From contig CM060072.1 in NCBI GenBank assembly GCA_030533445.1, positions 17,241,767 to 17,305,766 of the forward strand: a stretch of 64,000 nt of DNA, read 5' to 3'. Numbering within the stretch: position 1 is the stretch's first letter; every line of letters starts with the position of its first letter. The translations under genes and the position numbers were made by a program. Origin of the DNA: Cyprinodon diabolis (Eukaryota; Chordata; Actinopteri; Cyprinodontiformes; Cyprinodontidae). The notes below the pieces were generated by a model, which did no database searches, was not told the DNA's origin, and was given only the letters and a program-made list of their open reading frames with translations. Positions 12,355 to 23,478 of this stretch are shown here, piece after piece.

Positions 12355-12580
12355 AAAACGTTGGCAACCTTTATTCCCTAAGGTGGTATGTGGCTGAATT
12401 TCTACTTCACTGCAGTAAAAAAAAAAAAAAACTGGTGTTTTGTAATGGCCTGTAGAAAAATGCACATACCAAATGGCTCACAAGAAGTGACTGTGGATGA
12501 GATTACTGCGCGTACTGTACGCATCCCCGCAGCATTGGCATGTTGCTCCACAGGCGCAGGGGGGAGGTCTGGTTTCTCCG

Positions 12581-12808
12581 TTAGGGCGTCAGGGCGACAT
12601 GGCATTTAGAACGTCGGACAGCACTTCTGAAAGACGAGATTCGGAGATCCACTGTTGCAAGGAGTTTTGTGATATCTGGTATTGCGTGGGTCCTCCTTGT
12701 GGCTGGCTCCAAATCCATTCGGAGTTCCCCCAACAGCTCCAAAATGGCAATGCTGGATAAACGATATGTTTTGAAGATCGTTTCCTCGTTCATTCCAAAA
12801 ATATTCAC
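12581..12808 (-). pseudogene. HARBI1-like Harbinger nuclease, N-terminal relic
   Basis: The minus-strand frame reads EETIFKTYRLSSIAILELL, then GELRMDLEPATRRTHAIP and TKLLATV. This matches the conserved N-terminal region of Harbinger (HARBI1-type) nucleases, where an RLS-x-x-AIL-x-L helix is followed by DL-x-P-x-TRRS-x-AI and the K-x-LATL motif. The rest of the protein, including the DDE catalytic residues, is missing: the frame breaks near 12600 and the sequence runs into A- and TA-rich DNA. It is the only coding remnant of the 10739-13233 element. Confidence 0.75.
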
Positions 12809-13236
12809 ACGGAGTGAAAAAATGCGTTCTCTGCGTCTCCTTGCTTCATTTCAATGTCTCCTTCTTGCGACAATAACCGCTGCCATGTGTGCGCAATTAC
12901 GCATACAGACCATTTGCACCTTCTTTTGAAACGTGTTAAATATAGAGTCAGATACCATTAGCAAAATTGTTTTCAGGTTTAATAAATCACTTTGCGAGTG
13001 CTAAATTAATATATTTACATGTTCTCCTCCCACAAGACGCACTTTTGCGTGTAAACGCCCCATATTGCATATTCATTGCAGAAAAAGTACTAAATGGATA
13101 AGAGGCGCTATTTAGCACGTTTTAAAGACCAAATCCTTTTAGCACGCTGTTGATAGTTCAGTTTGTACATTTTTTAGCGTGCGCAGTGAAATAGCTCACG
13201 TTTTTATACACGCACCTTTGATAGATCCAGACCTAA

Positions 13237-14278
13237 GTGTTTATGCCTCAGTTTGTGTGTGTACGTGATTGTTGGAGCTGCAATGTGCAATGTATGAGGT
13301 GTGTGAACAAGCTGCTTGCGCTGCTGCTCAGACTGCCAGGCTTGTCAGGACGAATGAGGGATCTGTCTGTAAGAAGCCCCACAGTTGGACTCTGCTGTGC
13401 TCTTTGCTGCCCTGATCCACCTTCATCTCCGCTGCTCTTCTGACAGCGTAGAAAAAACGAAAACAGGCCTCGGGGAGAAGAAATTGCAGTCGAGGCTTTG
13501 AATGTGATCAGGCGGACAGTATTTTCTTGTAAATAATCATCTGGGGTGCACTGCTTTGCAATAAAAACCTTAAATATTAAGGTTCCTTTTTTGTTTATTT
13601 TTTAAAGTTTAGGTTTTCATTTTATTTGTTGATTTTCATTCATATTTTGAGAGAAATATAGTTGAAATGATCCAATACTGGCTTTCAAGACACTGTCAGT
13701 GTTTTAAATGAAGCCAGACCTTATGCTAAGATTGACTGCATTTCAAGATAAAGTTGTCAAAAAATTAAAAAGTAAGAAAAACCTTCAAGTAAAGAGTTAT
13801 AATCAGAATTTTAATTAATTTTAATAGTTCATTTTAACCAATTACTTTATCTAAGTTTGAATAGATGAAAACATGTGATTTAATTAAATGATTTAATTGT
13901 GAATTCTCACCAATTCAAATGGGCTTAGATTTGTATACCAAGCTCAGATATATCCAGTAGACATAAGATGTGTGCAAAGACTGCACAAACTGAAAACCTG
14001 TTATTCTCCATGTCTGACATTAGATTGGTTTTTATCTTTACCACACATATACATATTTGCTAGACATCAGAATAATTAAGGGTATTTTTCCATGATTTGT
14101 CACATTCAGATTTGTACATGCAGCAATAATTTTGGTTTTGGGTAATTTTAATTGTACAGCTGTCAGGAATCTTGGGAGTCTGCAATATTCTAGTCTAGCT
14201 TTTTTATTTAAGATTTATTTTTCAAACAACCCTGTTCCCCTCATGGTGGCATATAAAGAGTGACACATGCTTTTATTA
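13237..14278. other. Non-coding stretch
   Basis: The segment 13270-13560 is GC-richer than its neighbours and holds a 68-codon frame with no recognisable domain or splice signals. The remainder is AT-rich. No feature can be supported. Confidence 0.45.
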
Positions 14279-14283
14279 CCCCT

Positions 14284-14801
14284 TGTGAGGATTTGGTTGT
14301 GGTTTGAGGACCCAAATGCAGAGACAGGGAGGCAGAGGTGAGGTTCTTGATGATTTAATGAAGAGTAAACAAACAACTGAGGCAGAATTCCAAAATCCCC
14401 AAAAATTAAACATTAAAACAAAGTCAAACAAACCAAAAACCGTGGAGACGTCAGGGGGGGAAGCTATTGCGAGGAGGAAGACTCAGAGAGACGGAGTTGG
14501 AGGAAGTTAGATGAGGAACCAGCACTGAGGAGCTGCATAAGGAGTGTATTTATGGGAGACTGAAGCAAAGAGAGGACTAACGAGCAGATTGGAAGCAGGT
14601 GTGAACAGAGCAGAACAGGAAGGGAGCTAGGGAAAAGGAGAACACAAAAGGGCAGCAGAGGGCAACAAATAAAAACCTGAAAACTGAAAAATAACCAGAG
14701 AACACAACAGAATAAGAATTAAACCATTAAAACTAGAAAACATGGAGCAAAGAAAAACTGAAAACTCAAAAGAAAATATAACAGAACCAGAACAGTGAGA
14801 C
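14284..14801 (-). mobile_element. Solo LTR, minus strand, TSD CCCCT
   Basis: The 518-bp block is flanked by perfect 5-bp repeats CCCCT (14279-14283 and 14802-14806). Read on the minus strand it runs from TCTCACTGTTCTGG to AAATCCTCACA; each end has drifted slightly from TG...CA. It is homologous to the plus-strand solo LTR at 24136-24600: both share CCATGTTTTCTAGTTTT near the start and CTGCATTTGGGTCCTCAAAC near the end. No internal region or partner LTR is present, so it is the product of LTR-LTR recombination. Confidence 0.9.
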
Positions 14802-14806
14802 CCCTA

Positions 14807-15967
14807 GACTGGACTATTTACATAAGCCCTAGCTTACCGCACTACTTTCCTATATATATTAGGAGTTTTTTATGTTAAAGTGATCAGACACCTTCAGGTT
14901 ACGTCCTGTTATAGGGAAGTTTTTCTTTCCACTTTCACAGTGTTATTACATGCTAATCCAGAAGGACTGAATGCTGCAATTTAGTATTGTTGCATCATCT
15001 TTAATAAAATAAAAAAAAAGATTATTTGAATGTACTGACTTGGACTCTGTCAGTGTTATTGTATTGAATTAATTCTGTAAAGTGTCTGGAAATATGTGCC
15101 CTACGTCATTTGTTTTAGTATAATATCTTTAATAGATCTATTAAGTTTCACACATTCAAAATGGACACACAAAACTGCATGTCTCCTGCTATTCAACTGA
15201 AAAAAATTCCTTTAGATGTGAGATCAAATAACACCTAAGGAGAGCAGCACCTGGCGAGCAGCACCTGTCACATCTGTTGACTGCCAAGTGAATTATGTTC
15301 TTAATGACTTTAACATTTATAAAAATATCTGAACTTTGTTTTGTAAAAAGTCCTTGAAAAGCAGTAATTTATGTTTACTGAAATTGAAAGTAATTTTATC
15401 AACTTAACCTTCTCTTTTTTGTTATTCTTATGCTCATCTTCCAAGGTCTGTTTCCACTGAAAAGCTTGACATACACGTTCTGTTCCTCACACCTGCCAGT
15501 CTTGTGGGTGCTCTTTGTGTTTAAGTCTACCACAGAGAACTGGGAATCTGCACAGCACTATTGGAGCTGCCAGGTTAGGATCGGTATGCCCCAAATGCAG
15601 TGTGGGAGAAAGGTTGGATTGAAGGGCTGAGATAAGCTAAAATAAAGGCACACACACATAGAAACAAAATGATGATAGCCTCTATGTTTTTATCTGGACA
15701 CAAATTATGAGCAACTAAAGGTGTCAGATGAGGGAGGGATGGAGGTAAAAGCCTTTTTACTGAATGAGTAGCTTTTAAGTGGGTGGAAATAAAAAGCCAG
15801 TATAATTTGATAGTGAAGATTTTTATTGAGATGGGTGCTGACGATGAATCCAAGAGGGAACACTCAGTTAGTATTAGAATTGTCTTGGTAGTTCAGCTTT
15901 AGCTCCATCTGAGAAGTTCTCAGAGGAGAACCTGAAGAAACGAGACAAAAGGTTGTTACTAAAAGCT
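14807..15967. other. Non-coding stretch with a possible repeat relic
   Basis: At about 14880-15110 the motif GGGAAGTTTTTCTTTCCACT and AATTCTGTAAAGTGTCTGGA resembles the 3' part of a widespread fish LINE/SINE tail, but the similarity is faint. Nothing else was found. Confidence 0.4.
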
Positions 15968-16312
15968 AAATGGGCGACCATGGCGGCAGATGTAGGAGTT
16001 TGCCCTGAAATCGAAGGATTGATGGTTCAAGACCCGGCTCATACTTTCATTGTCGTTGCGTCCTTGGGCAAGACACTTCACCTGCATTGTCTACTGATGG
16101 TGGTCAGAGGGCCCGGTGGCGCCAGTGTATGGCAGCCCCGCTTCTGTAAGTGAGCCCCAGGGCAGCTGTGGCTACAATGTAGCTTGCCACCATCAGTGTG
16201 TGAGTGTATGGGTGAATGACTGAATGTAGTGTAAAGCGCTTTGGTCAAGTCTCATGACTTGAAAAAAGGTGCTATATAAGTACAGGCCATTTACCATTTT
16301 ACCATTTAACTG
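15968..16312 (+). mobile_element. tRNA-derived SINE with LINE-type tail, plus strand
   Basis: The head has a B-box-like GGTTCAAGACC at 16024-16034. It is followed by the conserved TCCTTGGGCAAGACACTTCA, then a GCCCCAGGGCAGCTGTGGCT block, TGGGTGAATGACTGAATGTA, AAAGCGCTTTGG and the GCTATATAAGTACAGGCCAT tail ending in repeated ACCATTT. This body and tail are typical of a common teleost SINE. A minus-strand copy is at 32200-32506. Confidence 0.85.
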
Positions 16313-16970
16313 CAAAGAAATATGCGCTGTGGTGGGACTAGACATTACCATATGATCATAACATTCTGACAAAGGGTCTTTCCTTTCCTTTCAGTGGCTA
16401 CTCTCTTCCCTCCACTCACTATACTAACTGTGAAGCACCCTCCCAGCTGAACCGATTTCCCTTGATGGCATTGTTACTTATAATTACACCCTTCGCTTTT
16501 GAGATGGCCCTCCCTCACACTACCAAAACAGGAAGCAACGATACCTTCCCGCTGCTGTCTCTGAGATCGGCCGACCGCCTGCCCCAAGGAGCCGTAGCTA
16601 TAGAGCTGGTATCAGCCACTGGTTGCACCTTCAGTGGAGACGTATCCCATTGCTGCAAGTTACCAACCAAATTAAAGTCCTGCAAAGTTCCTGTTGTTTT
16701 ATCTGACTGATTCAAATTTCTCCAAGACCTGCCGTTGGACTGAGGACTGAACTCCTGGGCTGGATCGGACCGAAAATCGCTCCTTCCGTCCACCTCTACT
16801 CCCATCCACCAAATCAACACATAGTAAAACCTTTTGTTTTTCTTTTTATCTGATGCTCATTAAGGAACTTAGATAGATTGCATGCATTGTTATTCAAAGA
16901 ACCTCTTGATTTGGAAAGTGGATTATTATATATCAAAGGGGTTCTGAGTCAAACAATGACTTTGTGAAAT
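16313..16970. other. Non-coding stretch, moderately GC-rich
   Basis: Overlapping 82- and 101-codon frames on opposite strands (16462-16820) show no domain. The block 16390-16830 has a composition like an LTR, but neither TG/CA ends nor target duplications were found. Confidence 0.4.
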
Positions 16971-16982
16971 GTGTGTGTGTGT

Positions 16983-17025
<43 letters not shown>
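16971..17025 (+). repeat. (GT)13 followed by a run of 29 G
   Basis: A GT microsatellite at 16971-16996 passes directly into an uninterrupted G run at 16997-17025. The length of such a run may be unreliable in the assembly. Confidence 0.97.
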
Positions 17026-17027
<2 letters not shown>

Positions 17028-17028
17028 G

Positions 17029-19527
17029 AGCTTGTATGTGGCTGTGTATGTATTGGTTTTGGTTTTCCCTTTCCCCCCTTTTTGTACTGAGAGCTAGTGT
17101 GATAAGGTTGAGCGGCTGGCATTGTTAGCTTCTGGCTGCCCCATTTTGACTAGTAGTGTTAGCTCCATTCTATCTCAATTCAGTCACGTTTGCATAGGGT
17201 TTGCCATTTTGTGAGTTTACGACCCATTGTTCTACCCTGGCATTGTTAGCGCTAGGCTACCTCATTCTGGTCACATGCACACGGAGAGGGCCATTTTGTG
17301 GTGTTATAGACTCTTTTGTCTTAGCTGAGTCCTGCCTTGTTGGAGGGTCTGTTATCTGGTCTAAAGCAGTTGGCTCCACTTTATAATGCATTTCTTAATC
17401 ATAGTCATTATTGACTATAAAACCTAAAGAGACTGCACTGTCTTCATTATATTTAAGGTCTCTGCATCAACTGCTATTCACATTTATCTGCAGCTAATTT
17501 CAAATAATCACACAAAAGCATTGTTTTAAGCCAGTGAACCAGTGTGGTGATCCACTTCAGGTTCTCCGACAAGGGTTTTCAGGTGGAATTTTCCGAGGCT
17601 TTAGTATCTGAGGTGTCCAACCATGGTATCAGGAGAAAATGCCTTGTGATGCAGTTCCATAGTTCTCAATAATGGGGTTAAGGTGTCTCTTTCATAGGTT
17701 TCTGGCTTCTGGGGGTCCCAGCCTTCTGTCCCGATTCCTTGGTCAATGTCATCCTGGTACCAGGGTTTCCTTGTGTTCGCCAAATTTTCCTTTTACAAAT
17801 TTTAACTATGCTAGGCAGGCCGTGTTCTTACGATTACCAAATTACGGTGGCCGAGAGGGCACATGCGATTTAATTTTCAACCTCAATGGCGCAACCAGTG
17901 GAACAGGTGACAGTGTTCTGAACAGCTTCACAGCCAAGTGGCAAAGACAATGCTATTAGAGTTCATTTTTAAAAAGGCAAAAACTAACACTTCAGATAAT
18001 TCAAGAGTCAGAAGACATTACTTTTTATAAGCTTACCATTGTGTCAACAAACATGTAGAAGTCCTAATCTCTGGACATAATGACAGCATGCAAAACTATG
18101 TAAACTAGTTTGAAGCGCAAACATTTTTTGGTCTTGAAAGTTTTGGTTTGTATTTTGGTTGAGAATCAATCAAAATTAATCTGTAGCCCGCTGCTGTTTT
18201 GCTAGGTGACAGCCAGAATCTAGAAGAAGCTGGTAAGAAAAGTGGAGCTGTGGCCAAGAGCAGTGGTAGAAACCAGGAGGAGACAATCGAAGGTTTGAAT
18301 AATGCATTTTAATTAAGCAATTTAAGAGTTAAGAATATTATCTTGAAAGAACTGCCAAATTTGATGTAAATGTCAAGCAATTGAGATTTTCTGATAAACA
18401 GCCTATTTTATAAATAAAAACTCTAAATGAATATTTTAAATGTGAGTAAAATTATTAGATTTTATATAGGTTTATTTAATTTTCAGGGTAATTTGAATGT
18501 ATTGGACTTATAAGTAGGAACTATAAAGCAAATGTGAAGGTATTCCTGTCAGTGTAGAAAGACAAGTTTGATATTCAAATCACCCTTCTGAAAAAGATTT
18601 AGAAAATACATGAAAAAAAAATGAATAATAGAAAGCGAGAGATTCCCTTTGTGGATGTCTCCTTGGCGAAGGACAGGAAATGACTGATGGCCAGGCAAAC
18701 AACCACTCTCTCGCTTTACAAAAGACCAAAGTTATTTTGCTTTTCTGACCATAAGTTACTGTAAGCTCATCCAACATAGATATTGTTTTTGCCTTTGAGC
18801 ATTCGAATTCATACTGCTACCATGTGACAATCCCAAAGACATTGTATCTTGAAGAAGCTTTTGAAGCTTTTAAAGCTCATTAAGATTACCATACCAATAA
18901 AATAAAATGTGATGATCATATGCATGGTTATCTTTGTTCAGAACAGTTTCTGGTAAGAAGTGATAGTTGGAAAGTAAATAACCATAAATGCCTTCTTTTG
19001 AGTTTATAAGTTAATTAGACAGAGACAATATTTTCCTGGTGGTTTATGATAACTAATAATAATACGTTTTGGACTGTCGTATATTGTCCTGTGATCAACT
19101 AGCTGTGTGTTAGGACAGCAAATGAAAGGCTGAACCAAGCTTAAATCATTGTAAAACAGGTAGCTCTGTACACATATAGAATACATTCACAGCAATTTAT
19201 TTTAAAAATATTAGAATTTATTGACTAAAATCATTCAACACCAAATCAAATATATTTTTGTTAGAAACTCTTGACTAAACAAGGGAAAGTAAGTCTATAC
19301 TAAGCTACTATGTACCCAAAGAAAAAGAAATGAAAACTGGTTAAAAATCATAATCAATAAATTTGTGAGACTATATTACAGTTTGACATAGGTTCTATGC
19401 TTGAGATCCAAAGTTTATCTTAAGAGTTTGTGATGAGATCAAATCAGCTTTAAAACTAATTTAGAGCAATTGGAATGTGTTCAAACAGATTTATAATTTA
19501 AATCTAAGAAGGTAAATAAAACAATAT
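17029..19527. other. Non-coding stretch
   Basis: At 17109-17330 two loosely similar units share GGCATTGTTAGC, a CCCATTTTG/CTCATTCTGG step and GCCATTTTGTG about 125 bp apart. A weak exon-like stretch at 18206-18292 is described among the findings. No gene can be supported. Confidence 0.4.
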
Positions 19528-19529
19528 GT

Positions 19530-20324
19530 GGTAAAACATTTTCATGATCTGCTATTGGTAGCTGGTCTTAATTACTCATGCCTTTCACCTGCTTCACTCT
19601 TTCCAGCTCCTAATTATCACTCATCTCATCCACCTGCCAGTTTCCCTTATATTTGGCTCATTTCCAGCTATAATGGCCAGATCATTAGATGTTGTTTTCT
19701 GATCAGTTCTAATTATTCTATGGTTCAGGTCCTGGATCCTGGCAGCCAGAGGAGAGAGGATTTTGTGTCTGTCTCGTCTCCTGCTAGCCACTGTTCCGCC
19801 CCTGCTGAGTCCTCTGAGTTTTTGGCTTTTTATGCATGGAGGTTCAGTTTTTATTCCAGTAAGCCTGGCTCCAAGGTGGAGACCAGTTTAAAGGTCCTGC
19901 TCAAGTTCTGGTTCCGCGCCCTGTCTCGGCTACCCTCTTTCACTGAGTCTGCACCTGATCCTGTCTGCTCCTGTGCATGTCCGTCTGGTCACTCTTCTGG
20001 ACTCTGAAACTGCCTGGGAGCTCTAGGATACCTGGAAGCCTGGATCTTGCCTGTTCTGTCACTCTGGGTGATGCATGCCGTGTCTGTCTTCAGTCGAGCG
20101 GCTGGATTGCGGCCCTTTCCACCGAGATGGACTGGACTGTTGAACGAGATTGTCTGAGATTGAGCGGTGCCCCGGCCCCCTCCTGCTGCATCCGAGAATC
20201 GCAAATCCTAGTAGCTCCACTTTACTTTCAGTTTGTTTATGTTTTTATATTAATAAACGTTTTGAACTTTCCTACTGACTCTCTCACCTTGAATACTGGG
20301 TCCATCTGTCCCCATTTTATGACA
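19530..20324 (+). mobile_element. LTR-like unit 1
   Basis: The block ends TTTTATGACA and carries an AATAAA signal (about 20252) before the conserved TCTCACCTTGAATACTGGGT. It is homologous in the same orientation to 20396-21243. The 5' boundary is not clear and no target duplication was found, so solo-LTR status is inferred from the end sequence and the relationship to neighbouring LTRs. The 159- and 120-codon frames inside look like composition effects. Confidence 0.55.
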
Positions 20325-20395
20325 AAACTGTTATTTTAATCAAACTACTTAAACATAAAACAAAACCCTTATGTTAAAGGTATAGTGTTCATTGT

Positions 20396-21243
20396 ATATT
20401 ATAATTGTTCATTTCACTCATCTGCCTTACTCTGCCCAGTCTCTAATATCACTGATCTTCTCCACCTGCGTCTGTTACTTTATACTGGGCTCAGTTCCAG
20501 CCAACGGGGCCAGATCAGTGTTTGTTTCGCTTTCTGTTAGTTCCCCGTTTGATGACCCTGTCATGTAGGTTATGATTTCGTTAGTTAAATTTTTATGTCC
20601 CCGTTCCAGTGAGGAGACTATTCTGGATCCAGTGTCAAGTTTATGTCCTAACCAGTGGTGAGAGCATTTCAGAATTTCCCTAGTGGTTCTGATTACCTGA
20701 TTCTGTTCTCTCACACCCACTGGCCATGTCTGTACCATTCTGATCTGTTCACCTGAACCATCCTTTGGACTCTTACTGAATTCTGCCTGTCTGTGCGTTT
20801 CTGTCTGGGCTTGTTGCTCGACGCATGGGACTCTAAAAACCTGCCTTCATGCCCTGAGGATTCCTGGACGCCTGAATCCCTCTGTTCCTGTTTGGGTCGG
20901 AACCTCTGATCGAGCGGAGGTCTCCTGGATTCCTGAACTGTACCTGCCTGCTCTGTCTTCCCCTGACCTGGATCGGCTTCCTAGTTCTCTGGGACTGCAG
21001 CATCGGGGACACTCTTGGCGACTCAGTGCCCCATCTTGTTGGCAATGTATTGGCAGAGGATGGACTGAACTGTTAAACTAGAGTGTCAGTGGTTGGGTGG
21101 TGCCCCGCCCCCTTCTGCAGCTGCTGCGGTAGCAGTTCCACAGCCCCACTCTTCAATTCTTTTGTTTGGTTTAATAAACGTCTTGAACATTCCTGCTGAC
21201 TGTCTCACCTTGAATACTAGGTCCATCTGTCCCCTTTTTATGA
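20396..21243 (+). mobile_element. LTR-like unit 2
   Basis: This is a diverged direct copy of 19530-20324. It shares a pyrimidine-rich start (TCTCCACCTGC), GGCCAGATCA, CTGGATCC, and the terminal AATAAACG...TCTCACCTTGAATACT block. Its 3' end reads TTTTTATGAA rather than TTTTATGACA, so it is mutated or truncated. The two units are only about 70 bp apart, too close to be the LTRs of one element with an internal region. Confidence 0.55.
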
Positions 21244-21245
21244 AA

Positions 21246-21885
21246 TATACTGTGAAGAAAGAATTTCACAACTGTGTTTATTCATTATTCTATGCAATTC
21301 AAGTAAATAAAAAAAAAAAGGGAAATAAAGTATTACTGGTTTACTGGTACTAATACAGGAACTGGTCCAATCTAATCCCATGCAAACTACACTGTGTATG
21401 AATATTTGGTAATAGGCTAAGGATTAAAAGTCTTCACTCATTGTTGTTGTTTTTTTTTTACTATTTACAAAACAATTCAGACCCTCTAGGAGGCTGTACA
21501 ATCAATAAAAAACTTACCAATTCTCTGGATGTTTAATTTTGGAAAATGTGATATAAATTAAGTTTTTAAACATATCCAGTGGACCAAAATCAAAATAAAG
21601 ATAAATGAATAAGATAAGTAATAATAAAATGAGAACATCCCTCGGATTGCTCCTCTATGAATCCTAGATAACTGAGCTGTTCTCCACATCCTCTCTGTAT
21701 GTGGTAGGTCTTTTCTCAGGTGGCTGATCTTTTGAAAAATAAAATGCAATGGTTAATTCTTTTGTGGACCTCCTATGGGTTTCTGAGGCATACCTGAAAG
21801 CTTTAGGAATTTAGATATTTGTGTTGTTTAATTAAGCCAAAAATCCAATGGGAAATTATTTAACTAGACTAAGCAAAATTATTTA
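21246..21885. other. Non-coding stretch
   Basis: AT-rich sequence with A and T runs and no supported feature. The TA at 21884-21885 is the left target duplication of the Tc1 element that follows. Confidence 0.5.
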
Positions 21886-22087
21886 CAGGTGCTGGTCATA
21901 AAATTAGAATATCATGAAAAAGTAGATTGATTTCAGTAATTCCATTTAAAAAGTGAAACTTGTATATTATATTCATACATTACATACAAACTCATATATT
22001 TCAGACGTTTATTTTGTTTAATTTTGATGATTACAAATGACAACAAATGAAAATCTCAAATTCATCATATCAGAAAATTAGAATATT
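21886..22087. repeat. Left long inverted repeat of the Tc1 element
   Basis: It pairs with 23275-23476 and ends internally at AAAATTAGAATATT. The outer GGTCATAAAATTAGAATATC and the inner CAGAAAATTAGAATATT are similar; such paired internal direct repeats are where Tc1-like transposases with long TIRs bind. Confidence 0.95.
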
Positions 22088-22173
22088 ACTGAAGACCAAT
22101 AAAAACAAAGGATTTATAGAAATGTTGGCCAACTGAAAAGTATGAACATGAAAAGTATGAGCATGTACAGCAC

Positions 22174-23157
22174 TCAGTATTTAGTTGGGCCTCCTTTGGC
22201 CTGTATTACTGCAGCAATGCGGCGTGGCATGGAGTCGATCAGTCTGTGGCACTGCTCAGGTGTTATGATAGCCCAGGTTGCTCTAATAGTGGCTTTTAGC
22301 TCTTCTGAATTGTTGGGTCTGGTGTATTGCATCTTCTTCTTCACAATACCCCATAGATTTTCTATGGGGTTATGGTCAGGAGAGTTTGCTGGCCAATTAA
22401 GAACAGGGATACCATGGTCCTTCAACCAGGTACTGGTAGCTTTGGCACTGTGTGCAGGTGCCAAGTCCTGTTGGAAAATGAAATCTGCATCTCCAAAAAG
22501 TTGGTCAGGTGCAGGAAGCATGAAGTGCTCTAAAACTTCCTGGTATGTGGCTGCGTTGACCCTGGACCTCAGAAAACACAATGGACCAACACCAGCAGAT
22601 GACATGGCACCCCAAACCATCACTGACTGTGGAAACTTTACACTGGACTTCAAGCAACGTGGATGAAGTGCCTCTCTTCTTTTCCTCCAGACTCTGGGAC
22701 CTTGATTTCCAAAGGAAATGCAAAATTTACTTTCATCAGAGAACATGACTTTGGACCACTCACCAGCAGCCCAGGCAAGACGCTTCTGACGCTGTCTGTG
22801 GTTCAAGAGTGGCTTGACACAAGGAATGCGACAGCAGAAACCCATGTCTTTCATACGTCTGTGTGTGGTGGTTCTTGAAGCACTCACTCCAGCTGCAGTC
22901 CACTCTTTGTGAATCTCCCCCACATTTTTGAATGGGTTTTGTTTCACAATCCTCTCCAGGGTGCGGTTATCTCTCTTGCTTGTACACTTTTTTCGACCAC
23001 ATCTTTTCCTTCCCTTCGCCTCTCTATTAATGTGCTTGGACACTGAGCTCTGTGAACAGCCAGCCTCTTTAGCGATGACCTTTTGTGTCTTGCCCTCCTT
23101 GTGCAAGGTGTCGATGGTCGTCTTTTGGACAACTGTCAAGTCAGCAGTCTTCCCCAT
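22174..23157 (-). CDS. Tc1-like transposase, apparently intact
   Basis: This 327-residue DDE enzyme would excise and reinsert the element at TA dinucleotides. The ATG at 23157 (MGKTADLTVVQKTT) is chosen because relatives start there; the frame is open 12 codons further up. Residues 10-55 form a helix-turn-helix (KVIAKEAGCSQSSVSKHI) and a basic GRKRCGRKK stretch follows. The catalytic triad is present: D141 (FSDES), D231 (QQDLAPAH) and E266 (NPIENLW), with 34 residues between the last two, the canonical DD34E spacing. The C-terminus ends AKGGPTKY with TGA at 22174-22176. No frameshift or internal stop is visible, and length fits the family. Activity is inferred, not shown. Confidence 0.95.
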   Translation of the reverse strand: MGKTADLTVVQKTTIDTLHKEGKTQKVIAKEAGCSQSSVSKHINREAKGRKRCGRKKCTSKRDNRTLERIVKQNPFKNVGEIHKEWTAAGVSASRTTTHRRMKDMGFCCRIPCVKPLLNHRQRQKRLAWAAGEWSKVMFSDESKFCISFGNQGPRVWRKRREALHPRCLKSSVKFPQSVMVWGAMSSAGVGPLCFLRSRVNAATYQEVLEHFMLPAPDQLFGDADFIFQQDLAPAHSAKATSTWLKDHGIPVLNWPANSPDHNPIENLWGIVKKKMQYTRPNNSEELKATIRATWAIITPEQCHRLIDSMPRRIAAVIQAKGGPTKY

Positions 23158-23274
23158 GATTGTGTAGCCTATAGAACTAGACTGAAAGACCATTTAAAGG
23201 CTTTTGCAGGTGGTTTGAGTTAATTAGCTGATTAGAGTGTGGCACCAGGGGCCATCAATTTTGAACCTTTTCAC

Positions 23275-23476
23275 AATATTCTAATTTTCTGATATGATGA
23301 ATTTGAGATTTTCATTTGTTGTCATTTGTAATCATCAAAATTAAACAAAATAAACATCTGAAATATATGAGTTTGTATGTAATGTATGAATATAATATAC
23401 AAGTTTCACTTTTTAAATGGAATTACTGAAATCAATCTACTTTTTCATGATATTCTAATTTTATGACCAGCACCTG
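23275..23476. repeat. Right long inverted repeat of the Tc1 element
   Basis: It is the complement of 21886-22087 with a single visible mismatch, near position 23370. Confidence 0.95.
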
Positions 23477-23478
23477 TA

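Larger units (their letters stand above)
10739..13233 (-). mobile_element. PIF/Harbinger element carrying nested insertions
   Basis: The left end GGGCCGGATTTATCAA (10739) and the complement of the right end, GGTCTGGATCTATCAA (13233), match at 13 of 16 positions. TAA flanks both sides (10736-10738, 13234-13236), which fits the 3-bp TWA duplications of PIF/Harbinger. Inside is a minus-strand relic of a HARBI1-like nuclease (12581-12808). The middle is occupied by a long (TA)n repeat split by a 1221-bp Tc1-like element. Without these insertions the element is about 1.1 kb, so it is an internally deleted, non-autonomous copy. The nuclease orientation makes the right end the 5' end. Confidence 0.75.
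21886..23476 (-). mobile_element. Complete Tc1-like transposon (DD34E)
   Basis: The element is 1591 bp, starts CAGGTGCTGGTCATAAAATT and ends with the complement, and is flanked by TA on both sides (21884-21885, 23477-23478). The inverted repeats are about 201 bp and differ at only one position that I can see (CAGACGTTT on the left, CAGATGTTT on the complement of the right). The single intact transposase frame runs on the minus strand. Near-identical ends, an intact enzyme and a clean TA duplication mark a very recent insertion. Confidence 0.97.

Noticed and set aside
16015..16040. Functional tRNA gene
   Set aside because: The B-box-like motif belongs to the tRNA-derived head of a SINE; no complete cloverleaf or terminator is present.
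16390..17500. Endogenous retrovirus LTR
   Set aside because: Composition and short repeated phrases resemble an LTR, but no TG/CA ends, duplication, primer site or coding remnant could be found.
19528..20339. 159- and 120-codon plus-strand frames
   Set aside because: They lie in an LTR-like repeat unit, shift frame in the homologous unit downstream and have no domain.
22142..22666. 174-codon plus-strand frame
   Set aside because: It is antisense to the intact Tc1 transposase and carries no domain.
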